DNA from: Tenacibaculum skagerrakense
GTDB taxonomy: Bacteria > Bacteroidota > Bacteroidia > Flavobacteriales > Flavobacteriaceae
NCBI RefSeq assembly: GCF_004345825.1
Contig: NZ_SLXM01000001.1
Coordinates: forward strand, 496,001 to 560,000
Length of the DNA stretch: 64,000 nucleotides
Reading direction: 5' to 3'
Shown: positions 1 to 5,190 of the stretch, piece after piece
Position numbering within the stretch: the stretch's first letter is position 1
How the letters are laid out: each line of letters starts with the position of its first letter
Made by a program: the position numbers and the translations under genes
The notes under the pieces: model-generated
Database searches by the model: none
What the model was told of the DNA's origin: nothing
Seen by the model: only the letters and a program-made list of their open reading frames with translations

Positions 1-2
1 GT

Positions 3-164
3 TATGATGCGAGTGTAAGTTTAGAGCATATAGTTAATAATGTAATCACTATTATTAATGATGGTCAAACTGAAGGAACAGAAACTATTGAATTACAGTT
101 TTTCCCTGTTGGTATAGCATCTGTAATTATTAACGATACTTTAATTGTAGAGATTAACGATTAA
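3..164 (+). CDS. C-terminal end of a Calx-beta-like surface protein (partial)
   Basis: An open frame runs in from the left edge and stops at TAA 162-164, giving the last 53 residues of a protein. The stretch ITIINDGQTEGTETIELQF followed by a short beta-rich end (LIVEIND) has the look of a Calx-beta repeat, a fold common in large secreted adhesins and enzymes of Bacteroidota: an acidic loop (DGQTEGTE) followed by an alternating hydrophobic strand. No type IX sorting signal is seen at the very end. A strong terminator follows at once. The 5' part lies outside the window, so the full function cannot be given. Confidence 0.6.
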   Translation, partial: YDASVSLEHIVNNVITIINDGQTEGTETIELQFFPVGIASVIINDTLIVEIND

Positions 165-191
165 TAACTATTCGTTATTTTTAAATGAAAC

Positions 192-226
192 AAAACAGGT
201 TAAACTTTTTAGTTTAACCTGTTTTT
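192..226 (+). terminator. Rho-independent terminator after the partial gene
   Basis: A 15-bp perfect stem (192-206 with 211-225) around a TTTT loop is followed by T-rich sequence. It sits 28 bases after the stop codon of the Calx-beta-like gene. Its A-rich 5' side means it could also work leftward. Confidence 0.85.
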
Positions 227-281
227 ATTTTAATAAACAGCACTTAATTTTTTTTAAAGTTACCAATATCAAAAAAATAAT

Positions 282-289
282 TAGTTTTG
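282..289 (+). promoter_or_regulatory. Putative -7 box of small transcription unit 1
   Basis: TAGTTTTG matches the Bacteroidota -7 consensus TAnnTTTG exactly. No clean TTG is found about 20 bases upstream, so it is only half a promoter. A transcript starting near 296 would run to the terminator at 441-470. Confidence 0.4.
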
Positions 290-295
290 TAACTG

Positions 296-470
296 AAAAA
301 TGAATATAACAGCAATACATAGTAAACAATTAGGACTTTGTTCTTATGATTTTCGCCCGAGAATTTGGCGAATAGGATGCTATGTATTCAATATTTAAGT
401 ATGATTTATAAAATTTAGAAAATAAATATATACAAATGAAAGCGTCCAATTGAATTGGACGCTTTTTTTT
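296..470 (+). ncRNA. Small transcription unit 1, structured, possible short peptide
   Basis: About 175 bases lie between a -7 box and a terminator. The region contains a 9-bp inverted repeat (314-322 with 380-388) enclosing a second 6-bp stem (352-357 with 367-372), so the core 314-388 could fold as a closed, roughly tRNA-sized domain, but it has no T-arm motif. A 32-codon frame, ATG 301 to TAA 397-399, begins MNITAIHSKQLGLCSYDF; it has no ribosome binding site and no family that I recognise. RNA and peptide explanations are both open. Reported because promoter, fold and terminator line up. Confidence 0.35.
441..470 (+). terminator. Rho-independent terminator of small unit 1
   Basis: AGCGTCCAATT (441-451) pairs with AATTGGACGCT (453-463), followed by eight T. 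Nothing that is clearly protein-coding lies upstream, so this terminator is the best sign of a small transcript. Confidence 0.8.
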
Positions 471-654
471 GGAAAAAATTTTAGGAAAGAAAATGCTCAA
501 CTAGTAGAAATAACATAAAGCGATAAAAACTGAAAACAATTGAGAGACAGGCCTTTGTAAAAATGTTTAAAATCCGTTGAAAAACGGACAGGGAATCTAT
601 TGCTTAAAAACAGTATAACTAATTGAAAATCAACAAAATAAATTAAAATATTTC

Positions 655-685
655 TTGTGTAATTGAAAAATGCATTCCATATTTG
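655..685 (+). promoter_or_regulatory. Putative promoter of small transcription unit 2
   Basis: TTG (655-657) and CATATTTG (678-685, one mismatch to TAnnTTTG) are separated by 20 bases, which is the spacing expected for the Bacteroidota housekeeping sigma factor. Transcription would begin around 692. Confidence 0.4.
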
Positions 686-691
686 CAACGT

Positions 692-917
692 CAAAACGAA
701 GTAAAAAAGACATTTATAAAAACAATATAAAATGAAACATTATTCAAAACATAGTATAACAAATCAGTTCCGATATAGTGATCCGGGATTTGATCTTCAG
801 TTATGCGGAGATAAACTATTCATTTTATTAAAGGAGATATATTACGATGGTATAAACTAACAATTAGTTTATATGTATAAAATTAAAAGCATCTCCGTAA
901 AAAGAGATGCTTTTTTT
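692..917 (+). ncRNA. Small transcription unit 2, possible short peptide
   Basis: About 225 bases run from a likely promoter to a strong terminator. A 42-codon frame, ATG 732 to TAA 858-860, begins MKHYSKHSITNQFRYSDP and is not a family I recognise. A 10-bp hairpin (851-860 with 864-873, loop CAA) overlaps its stop codon. The layout repeats that of unit 1: promoter box, short frame beginning close to the transcript start, structure, terminator. Both frames share an ACATAGT stretch a few codons in. The stretch 471-654 between the two units contains no gene I can support. Confidence 0.35.
885..917 (+). terminator. Rho-independent terminator of small unit 2
   Basis: An 11-bp stem (885-895 with 904-914) with loop CGTAAAAA is followed by a T-run. 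It lies only 16 bases before the first tRNA of the array, and no promoter box is visible between the two, so the array may depend on readthrough or on an unrecognised promoter. Confidence 0.8.
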
Positions 918-964
918 ATGAAATAGAATGAAGGAAGAGCAATTGACGGTGGCAACGGTTTTGA

Positions 965-1016
965 AATGAGTTTACGAATTCAATGAGTCCACGAGAAACT
1001 AGAATTATTCGAGTTA
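965..1016 (+). other. Anticodon-loop insertion in the tRNA-Ser-like gene
   Basis: About 52 bases sit between anticodon base 36 and the last two loop bases. Its first 20 or so bases and its last nine (ending GAGTTAAAA, which runs into the stem) are the same as in the insertion at 1301-1353. GAGTT occurs near both ends as a direct repeat. It is far too short for a group I or group II intron. Confidence 0.6.
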
Positions 1017-1049
1017 AAACCTTTCGGAGTTAATCACTCGTGTGGGCTC

Positions 1050-1065
1050 TCCCGAAATTTCGGGA
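1050..1065 (+). repeat. 16-nt palindrome inserted in a tRNA T-loop
   Basis: TCCCGAAATTTCGGGA is a perfect inverted repeat that takes the place of the usual T-loop bases. A near-identical copy occupies the same place in the tRNA-Phe-like gene (2179-2194), and a diverged copy of the same length lies between genes at 18333-18348. Confidence 0.8.
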
Positions 1066-1083
1066 CCACTTCTTCCGCATAAT

Positions 1084-1156
1084 AACAAGGTGGCTGAAAG
1101 GTTAAGGCAGCGGACTGCAAATCCGTTTTTTATGAGTTCGAATCTCATCCTTGTTT
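1084..1156 (+). tRNA. tRNA-Cys(GCA)
   Basis: Acceptor AACAAGG (1084-1090) pairs with CCTTGTT (1149-1155), and the discriminator is T (1156), the usual base for bacterial tRNA-Cys. The loop CTGCAAA gives anticodon GCA (1117-1119) between CGGA and TCCG. The T-arm ATGAG-TTCGAAT-CTCAT is regular. The gene is followed by CA, not CCA. This is one of the best-formed members of the array. Confidence 0.85.
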
Positions 1157-1215
1157 CAATGATTGAAATAATTTCAAATTGATTTGAATATTATGGAAAT
1201 CCAATTTGGAACTCA

Positions 1216-1246
1216 ATGAGATCGTATGACAATCTCATCCTTGTTT
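1216..1246 (+). pseudogene. 3' fragment of a tRNA-Cys copy
   Basis: ATGAG (1216-1220), CTCAT (1234-1238), CCTTGTT (1239-1245) and a following T-CA repeat the 3' end of the tRNA-Cys gene just upstream, but the T-loop is enlarged (ATCGTATGACAAT) and no 5' half or anticodon arm is seen. It is best read as a partial duplication. The bases from 1159 to 1215 hold only a small hairpin (TTGAAA/TTTCAA). Confidence 0.65.
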
Positions 1247-1264
1247 CAAAGTTCATTGACAATA

Positions 1265-1400
1265 GGAAGTGTTGAGCAATTGGTTGGCTCGCCAGACTGA
1301 AATGAGTTTACGAATTCAACGAATCAACTATGTAACTCTTGAGTTTTGAGTTAAAATCTGGTCTTGTATAAGCGTGTAGGTTCGAATCCTATCACTTCCA
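1265..1400 (+). tRNA. Interrupted class II tRNA-like gene, identity uncertain
   Basis: Acceptor GGAAGTG (1265-1271) pairs with CACTTCC (1393-1399), with A73 at 1400. The D-arm GAGC/GCTC, the anticodon stem CCAGA (1292-1296)/TCTGG (1357-1361), a 14-base variable arm containing CTT/AAG, and a T-arm with TTCGAAT are all present. The anticodon loop contains about 53 extra bases. If 1301-1353 is removed the loop reads CTGAAAA, anticodon GAA (Phe), which is odd for a class II body; another cut would give TAA (Leu). The amino acid cannot be fixed from sequence. Confidence 0.6.
1301..1353 (+). other. Anticodon-loop insertion in the second interrupted tRNA
   Basis: This insertion of about 53 bases is homologous to the one at 965-1016. 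A 22-base block starting at TGA (962-983 and 1298-1319) is identical apart from no visible change, and the last nine bases (1011-1019 and 1348-1356) are identical, while the centre differs. In this copy AACTC-TT-GAGTT can form a small hairpin (1334-1345). Confidence 0.6.
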
Positions 1401-1408
1401 CAAAAAAT

Positions 1409-1480
1409 GCATCTATAGTGTAATTGGTAACATAGGAGACTTCCAATCTTCAGTTTCGAGTTCGAGTCTCGATAGATGCT
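1409..1480 (+). tRNA. tRNA-Gly(TCC)
   Basis: Acceptor GCATCTA (1409-1415) pairs with TAGATGC (1473-1479), with discriminator T as in bacterial tRNA-Gly. The loop CTTCCAA gives anticodon TCC (1442-1444), and the T-arm CGAG-TTCGAGT-CTCG is regular. The gene ends T-CA. Only 8 bases separate it from the previous gene. Confidence 0.85.
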
Positions 1481-1486
1481 CAAAAT

Positions 1487-1557
1487 ACGCTCATGGTGTA
1501 ATGGTAGCATATTAGTCTCCAAAACTTACGATTAAGGTTCGAATTCTTATGGGCGTG
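1487..1557 (+). tRNA. tRNA-Trp(CCA)
   Basis: Acceptor ACGCTCA (1487-1493) pairs with TGGGCGT (1550-1556), with discriminator G as expected for Trp. The loop CTCCAAA gives anticodon CCA (1519-1521). The anticodon stem TTAGT/ACTTA has one T-T mismatch and the T-stem has a wobble pair, so this copy is slightly degenerate. It ends G-CA. Confidence 0.8.
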
Positions 1558-1563
1558 CAAAAT

Positions 1564-1636
1564 GGTTCATTGTGGTTAATGGCTAACCTTCCCGACTGTC
1601 TCTCGGGAGATACGAGTTCGATTCTCGTATGAACCG
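1564..1636 (+). tRNA. tRNA-Asp(GTC)
   Basis: Acceptor GGTTCAT (1564-1570) pairs with ATGAACC (1629-1635), with discriminator G as expected for Asp. The anticodon stem CCCGA/TCGGG encloses CTGTCTC, giving GTC (1598-1600). The T-arm ACGAG-TTCGATT-CTCGT is regular. It ends G-CA. Confidence 0.85.
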
Positions 1637-1641
1637 CAATA

Positions 1642-1714
1642 CTGGGAAGATAACGATTGGTTGTTTACCTGCTTTGGATGCAGGAGGTTGTAGGTTCGAG
1701 TCCTGCTTCCCAGA
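1642..1714 (+). tRNA. tRNA-Pro(TGG)
   Basis: Acceptor CTGGGAA (1642-1648) pairs with TTCCCAG (1707-1713), with discriminator A as expected for Pro. The stem CCTGC/GCAGG encloses TTTGGAT, giving TGG (1675-1677). The gene ends A-CA and is only 5 bases from tRNA-Asp. Confidence 0.85.
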
Positions 1715-1740
1715 CAAATTTTAGAAAGGAGAGTGTGTTT

Positions 1741-1805
1741 AATGACTTGGGATAATTTTATGAATTATCATGGCTAAAAAAGGAAAAGAAAATTCCCAAG
1801 TCATT
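1741..1805 (+). repeat. Inverted repeat with a 12-codon frame between tRNA-Pro and tRNA-Lys
   Basis: AATGACTTGGG (1741-1751) is perfectly complementary to CCCAAGTCATT (1795-1805). Inside lies ATG 1770 with the frame MAKKGKENSQVI, whose last codons form the right arm and whose stop is at 1806-1808. The frame resembles the first residues of ribosomal protein bL33 of Bacteroidota (MAKKG...QVI), so it may be a stray rpmG start or chance. It fills the one wide gap inside the array (1715-1810). Confidence 0.45.
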
Positions 1806-1810
1806 TAAAA

Positions 1811-1883
1811 TGAGGTATAACTCAGTTGGTAGAGTACTGTGCTTTTAACACAGGAGTCTTGGGTTCGAATCCCAATGCCTCAA
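1811..1883 (+). tRNA. tRNA-Lys(TTT)
   Basis: Acceptor TGAGGTA (1811-1817) pairs with TGCCTCA (1876-1882), with discriminator A. The stem CTGTG/CACAG encloses CTTTTAA, giving TTT (1844-1846). The T-arm TTGGG-TTCGAAT-CCCAA is regular. It ends A-CA. Confidence 0.87.
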
Positions 1884-1888
1884 CAAAA

Positions 1889-1962
1889 GCAGGAATGGCG
1901 GAAAAGGCATACGCGTCTGATTTAGAATCAGAATATTGAGAGTTCGAATCTCTCTTCCTGTA
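1889..1962 (+). tRNA. tRNA-Leu(TAG) with a short variable loop
   Basis: Acceptor GCAGGAA (1889-1895) pairs with TTCCTGT (1955-1961, one wobble), with discriminator A as expected for Leu. The stem TCTGA/TCAGA encloses TTTAGAA, giving TAG (1923-1925). The T-arm GAGAG-TTCGAAT-CTCTC is regular. Only about five bases (ATATT) separate the anticodon stem from the T-stem, whereas bacterial tRNA-Leu normally has a long variable arm. Confidence 0.75.
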
Positions 1963-1967
1963 CAAAT

Positions 1968-2039
1968 AAACCTGTGATGTAAAGGTTAGCATACAAGATT
2001 TTGATTCTTGTTGTATAGGTTCGAATCCTGTCAGGTTTA
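1968..2039 (+). tRNA. tRNA-Gln(TTG)
   Basis: Acceptor AAACCTG (1968-1974) pairs with CAGGTTT (2032-2038), with discriminator A. The stem CAAGA/TCTTG encloses TTTTGAT, giving TTG (2001-2003). The T-arm ATAGG-TTCGAAT-CCTGT has a weak outer pair. It ends A-CA. Confidence 0.82.
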
Positions 2040-2044
2040 CAAAT

Positions 2045-2116
2045 GGTGGTTTTAGTTTAACTGGTAAAACGTCTCATTGTGGATGAGAAGAATAGGGTTC
2101 GAGCCCCGAAATCACC
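2045..2116 (+). tRNA. tRNA-His(GTG)
   Basis: An extra G at 2045 can serve as G-1 opposite C73 (2116), the hallmark of tRNA-His; the acceptor GTGGTTT (2046-2052) pairs with AAATCAC (2109-2115). The loop TTGTGGA between TCTCA and TGAGA gives GTG (2079-2081). The T-stem has one mismatch. The gene ends C-CA. Confidence 0.82.
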
Positions 2117-2122
2117 CAAAAC

Positions 2123-2206
2123 GGAACAATAGCAAAGTTGGTCAATGCGTCGGTTTGAAGCACCGAAGATATAGGTTCTCCCGACATTTCGGGACTATTT
2201 GTTCCA
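2123..2206 (+). tRNA. tRNA-Phe(GAA)-like gene with a T-loop insertion
   Basis: Acceptor GGAACAA (2123-2129) pairs with TTGTTCC (2199-2205), with A73. The stem TCGGT/ACCGA encloses TTGAAGC, giving GAA (2157-2159), although G37 is unusual for Phe. The T-stem halves ATAG (2171-2174) and CTAT (2195-2198) hold GTTC and then the 16-nt palindrome TCCCGACATTTCGGGA instead of a normal loop. Function would require removal or tolerance of the insert. Confidence 0.6.
2179..2194 (+). repeat. 16-nt palindrome inserted in the tRNA-Phe-like T-loop
   Basis: TCCCGACATTTCGGGA differs from the copy at 1050-1065 at one position and lies at the same place in its tRNA, directly after the first bases of the T-loop. 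Confidence 0.8.
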
Positions 2207-2237
2207 CAAGAAAAAGAGAATTTTAAGAGTAGAAAAA

Positions 2238-2723
2238 ATGAAAATTGTTAATCAGAAATGGAGAAACTTTAGTGGAAAGGTTTTCCAAGAGCCAATTACA
2301 GAAATTGTTGAAAAAGCAATTGTAAGAGAATTAAGTGAAGGATATAAACTTAAAGTATGCGTAGGATCGGATTCTCAAGCTTATAAATCTCACATTGAAT
2401 ATGCAACAGCAGTTGTTGTATTGAGAGAAGGAAAAGGAGGTTTTATGTTTATAAAAAATTTAAAAGGAACTAAGCAAATTGGTATTAAAGAACGTATGTT
2501 AAAAGAAGTAACAATGTCGGTTGAAGTTGCCTATGCAATTTGCAATATTCTAGATAAACATAAGGTGAGTCTGGAAGTACATGCGGATATTAATACAGAT
2601 GCTAAGTTTCAATCAAATGTCGCGTTAAAAGATGCTATGGGATACATTTTAGGAATGGGATTTGAGTTTAAAGCCAAACCTCATGCATTTGCAAGTTCAT
2701 CATGTGCTGATAAAGTAGTATAA
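2238..2723 (+). CDS. YkuK-family (DUF458) RNase H-fold protein
   Basis: This 161-residue protein belongs to the YkuK/DUF458 family, which adopts an RNase H-like fold and whose role is unknown. Visible family marks are VGSDSQ near residue 46 with its acidic residue, the helix beginning KERMLKE with an invariant-looking glutamate, HADINTD near 118, and the tail GMGFEFKAKP...ASSSCAD. The ATG at 2238 is chosen because the upstream in-frame TTG (2199) lies inside the acceptor stem of the preceding tRNA. The gene is wholly inside the tRNA array: tRNA-Phe ends 31 bases before it and tRNA-Arg begins 5 bases after its stop, so it is probably co-transcribed with tRNAs. A role in RNA handling is inference from fold and place only. 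Confidence 0.85.
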   Translation: MKIVNQKWRNFSGKVFQEPITEIVEKAIVRELSEGYKLKVCVGSDSQAYKSHIEYATAVVVLREGKGGFMFIKNLKGTKQIGIKERMLKEVTMSVEVAYAICNILDKHKVSLEVHADINTDAKFQSNVALKDAMGYILGMGFEFKAKPHAFASSSCADKVV

Positions 2724-2728
2724 TATTT

Positions 2729-2800
2729 AAGCATATAGTTTAACGGATAAAACGTTAGGTTACGACCCTGAAGATGCGAGTTCGATTCTTGCTATGCTTA
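2729..2800 (+). tRNA. tRNA-Arg(ACG), last gene of the array
   Basis: Acceptor AAGCATA (2729-2735) pairs with TATGCTT (2793-2799), with A73. The stem TTAGG/CCTGA encloses TTACGAC, giving ACG. The T-arm GCGAG-TTCGATT-CTTGC is regular. Unlike the other members it is followed by CT rather than CA. It lies 5 bases from the cydB stop codon on the other strand, with no terminator visible between them. Confidence 0.85.
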
Positions 2801-2805
2801 CTACT

Positions 2806-3828
2806 TTATTTCCTTTCTAAAATCTTTATCATTTTAAAAGATTTCAATAAGTGAAATAGACCTGGAACTATTAATAAACCACCAACTAATAGTGAAGCTC
2901 CTAAAACATCTATTACAGCATTCGGAGCAATCTTATCTAAAAGATTGATTGTACCATTTTTTGTAATTAAAAAATTAGGATGGTGTGGATATAAGGCTAC
3001 TGTGATAATTAATAAAACTTGAATTCCGGCAAAAACTCTACTGGCAATACGTATTCCTTTTTTAACGGAATACCATAGAGGATATAAAAAAGCTGCAGAA
3101 ACTAAAATTAAGCCAATGCTAATGTTATTATGAATTATACTTTTTACAAAAGTTGAATCGGTAACATATCCATATATTATTGTAATTAGCCCTAAAATTA
3201 CTACTACTATAGTAGCAATTTTCGCTTTACGAACATATACAGGATACCCTTCTTCATCTGCTTCACCGATTAATAGAACAGCAGATAAGAACGTGCATAA
3301 ACTAGCAAAGAACAATCCTATTAAAAAGGAAAAAACATTAAACCAAGGATTGATGTAAGCTTCCACAAAATCTAAAGGAATATCTTTAGTAATCAAGATA
3401 ATTTTACCGCTTACCATTCCTCCGAAAATCATTCCTAAAAAAACAGGTGTAATTAAACTAGAAACATGAAATAACCAATTGTATACGTGTTGCGATTCAT
3501 CTACATAAGCATCGTAATGTCTAAATACAAAAGCAACACCACGTAAGGTAATTCCTAATAACATTAATGTAATAGGAATATGCAATGAAGTAACCATTAC
3601 TTTATAATACAGCGGAAAAGCAATCCAAAGAATAACAATTAGAATGATAATCCAAATATGATTGGCTTCCCAAACAGGCCCCATTACACGATAAATTGTT
3701 TTCTTGGTAATTTTCTGATTGTCTTCTGATGAGAATAATTCAAGAATACCCGCGCCAAAATCAGCTCCACCTAATAATACATACAACAGTAAAGAGAAAA
3801 ATAAAAAGAATAGAACAACTGAAATCAT
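2806..3828 (-). CDS. cydB: Cytochrome bd oxidase subunit II
   Basis: Subunit II of the cytochrome bd quinol oxidase, which reduces O2 to water in the inner membrane at high affinity. The 340-residue protein is almost all membrane segments and shows the family signatures GGADFGAG (20-27) and GPVWEANHIW (50-59). Its length is normal for the family. Its ATG overlaps the cydA stop codon by 4 bases (3825-3828), so the two are translationally coupled. In a flavobacterium this enzyme serves low-oxygen respiration beside other oxidases. Confidence 0.95.
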   Translation of the reverse strand: MISVVLFFLFFSLLLYVLLGGADFGAGILELFSSEDNQKITKKTIYRVMGPVWEANHIWIIILIVILWIAFPLYYKVMVTSLHIPITLMLLGITLRGVAFVFRHYDAYVDESQHVYNWLFHVSSLITPVFLGMIFGGMVSGKIILITKDIPLDFVEAYINPWFNVFSFLIGLFFASLCTFLSAVLLIGEADEEGYPVYVRKAKIATIVVVILGLITIIYGYVTDSTFVKSIIHNNISIGLILVSAAFLYPLWYSVKKGIRIASRVFAGIQVLLIITVALYPHHPNFLITKNGTINLLDKIAPNAVIDVLGASLLVGGLLIVPGLFHLLKSFKMIKILERK

Positions 3829-5138
3829 AACGTAGTAATTAGAGTTGAGTTTAACGATTTAATTTGTCTGCGAAGTAACCAAGCTACTGTAATAGTTAAG
3901 ATGGTGTATAACACTACATATAAATAAAAGCTATATACAATTCCAGGCATCGGTGTAACTGCATCTGTAGTTCGCATTATTTTATGAATAATCCATGGTT
4001 GACGCCCAACTTCAGTAACAATCCAACCAGCTTCTAAGGCAATAAATCCAGCAGGGGCTAGAAAAGCGAATACTTTCCAAAATAATTTCTTATCAAACCA
4101 ATGTTTCTTTTTCCAATTAGAGAAGAAGAAAAAGATTCCTGCAAACATCAATAATCCGCCCAATCCAACCATCACTTGAAAAGCATAATGAACAATAGCT
4201 ACATTCGGAATTTCATCTTCTGGAAAATCATTTAATCCTTTTACTTCAGCATTAAAATCGCCAAAGGCTAAAAAAGAAAGTGCTTTTGGAATTTCAATTT
4301 TATAGTTGACTTCTTTTTTTTCTTGATCAACAATTCCACCAATATATAAAGGAACACCTTTAGAAGTCTCATAATGAGCTTCCATAGCTGCTAATTTTAC
4401 AGGTTGACGTTGAGCAACATCTTTTGCAGAAATATCTCCACTTATTGGCTGTAAAATAGCTGCAATTGCACCAAATGTTATAGCAATTTTAAAAGCCTTT
4501 TTATGTAATTCTTTCTGTTTGTTTCTTAGTATTTGAAAAGCATGAATACCAGCAACGGCAAATCCTGTAGCTGTAAATGCTGCTAACACCATGTGCAAAG
4601 CTTGTGTAAACCAAGCCGGATTTAATAATGCTTTAATAGGATCGATATTTAAAAATTGCCCATCTACATAATCAAATCCAGAAGGAGCGTTCATCCAACC
4701 ATTAGCAGAAACTACTAAAATACCAGAAGCAACACCTGCTACACCAACTATAACACCAGTAAACCAATGAAATTTAGGTGGAATTTTGTTCCAGCCATAT
4801 AAGTAAAATCCGAGTGCAATTGCTTCCACAAAAAAAGCAGCTCCTTCTAATGAAAATGGCATACCAATTATAGGTCCTGCATGTTCCATAAATTCGGGCC
4901 ATAACAAACCTAATTCAAAAGATAAAGCAGTTCCCGAAACGGCGCCTGTTACAAAGAAAATAGCAACTCCTTTTTGCCATGCTTTTGTTAGTTGTAAGTA
5001 TACTGGATTTGCTGTATTAAGCCACTTCTTATGAGATACAATCATAAAAAAAGGCATCACCATTCCGATACAAGCAAATACAATATGAAAAATTAGCGTG
5101 AATGCCATTTGAAGTCGTGCAGCATCTATATTTTCCAT
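3825..5138 (-). CDS. cydA: Cytochrome bd oxidase subunit I
   Basis: Subunit I carries the haems and the quinol site of the bd oxidase. His18 in QMAFTLIFH corresponds to the conserved N-terminal haem b595 ligand, and the family block GRQPWIIHKIMRTTDAVTP begins near residue 378. At 437 residues it lacks the long Q-loop insert of enterobacterial CydA, so it is of the short type. It begins 52 bases after the tex stop codon; the palindrome CGTAAATTTACG (5166-5177) lies in that gap. Confidence 0.95.
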   Translation of the reverse strand: MENIDAARLQMAFTLIFHIVFACIGMVMPFFMIVSHKKWLNTANPVYLQLTKAWQKGVAIFFVTGAVSGTALSFELGLLWPEFMEHAGPIIGMPFSLEGAAFFVEAIALGFYLYGWNKIPPKFHWFTGVIVGVAGVASGILVVSANGWMNAPSGFDYVDGQFLNIDPIKALLNPAWFTQALHMVLAAFTATGFAVAGIHAFQILRNKQKELHKKAFKIAITFGAIAAILQPISGDISAKDVAQRQPVKLAAMEAHYETSKGVPLYIGGIVDQEKKEVNYKIEIPKALSFLAFGDFNAEVKGLNDFPEDEIPNVAIVHYAFQVMVGLGGLLMFAGIFFFFSNWKKKHWFDKKLFWKVFAFLAPAGFIALEAGWIVTEVGRQPWIIHKIMRTTDAVTPMPGIVYSFYLYVVLYTILTITVAWLLRRQIKSLNSTLITTL

Positions 5139-5165
5139 AGAGAGATTTTAAAAAGATAAGTGTTC

Positions 5166-5177
5166 CGTAAATTTACG
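5166..5177. promoter_or_regulatory. Palindrome upstream of cydAB
   Basis: CGTAAATTTACG is a perfect 12-base palindrome between tex and cydA, 28 bases before the cydA start codon. On the cydA strand TAATTTCG, one mismatch from TAnnTTTG, lies just beside it, so it could be an operator over a cydAB promoter. No regulator is known from the sequence. Confidence 0.3.
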
Positions 5178-5190
5178 AAATTATACACTT

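Larger units (their letters stand above)
933..1077 (+). tRNA. Interrupted tRNA-Ser(TGA)-like gene
   Basis: Acceptor halves GGAAGAG (933-939) and TTCTTCC (1070-1076) pair, with G73 at 1077 as expected for tRNA-Ser, and a long variable arm with GAGT/ACTC follows the anticodon arm. The anticodon loop reads TTTGA, giving TGA at 962-964, but it is then interrupted by about 52 bases (965-1016) before AA and the 3' side of the stem. The T-loop is also replaced by the 16-nt palindrome TCCCGAAATTTCGGGA (1050-1065) between GTGG and CCAC. It is either a gene with removable inserts or a dead copy. The anticodon stem has one mismatch. Confidence 0.6.

Noticed and set aside
497..694. 65-residue frame on the minus strand
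   Set aside because: Composition is that of AT-rich noncoding DNA, no start signal, and it lies across a promoter for a unit on the other strand.
965..1353. Group I intron in tRNA anticodon loops, as in cyanobacterial tRNA-Leu
   Set aside because: The inserts are about 52 bases, far below the size needed for a self-splicing core, and no P7/P3-like pairing is seen.
1741..1808. tmRNA with a mini reading frame
   Set aside because: No tRNA-like end domain with a T-arm, and the frame does not end in a typical tag.
2199..2237. Upstream TTG start for the YkuK-like gene
   Set aside because: It lies inside the acceptor stem of the tRNA-Phe-like gene; the ATG at 2238 gives the usual family start.
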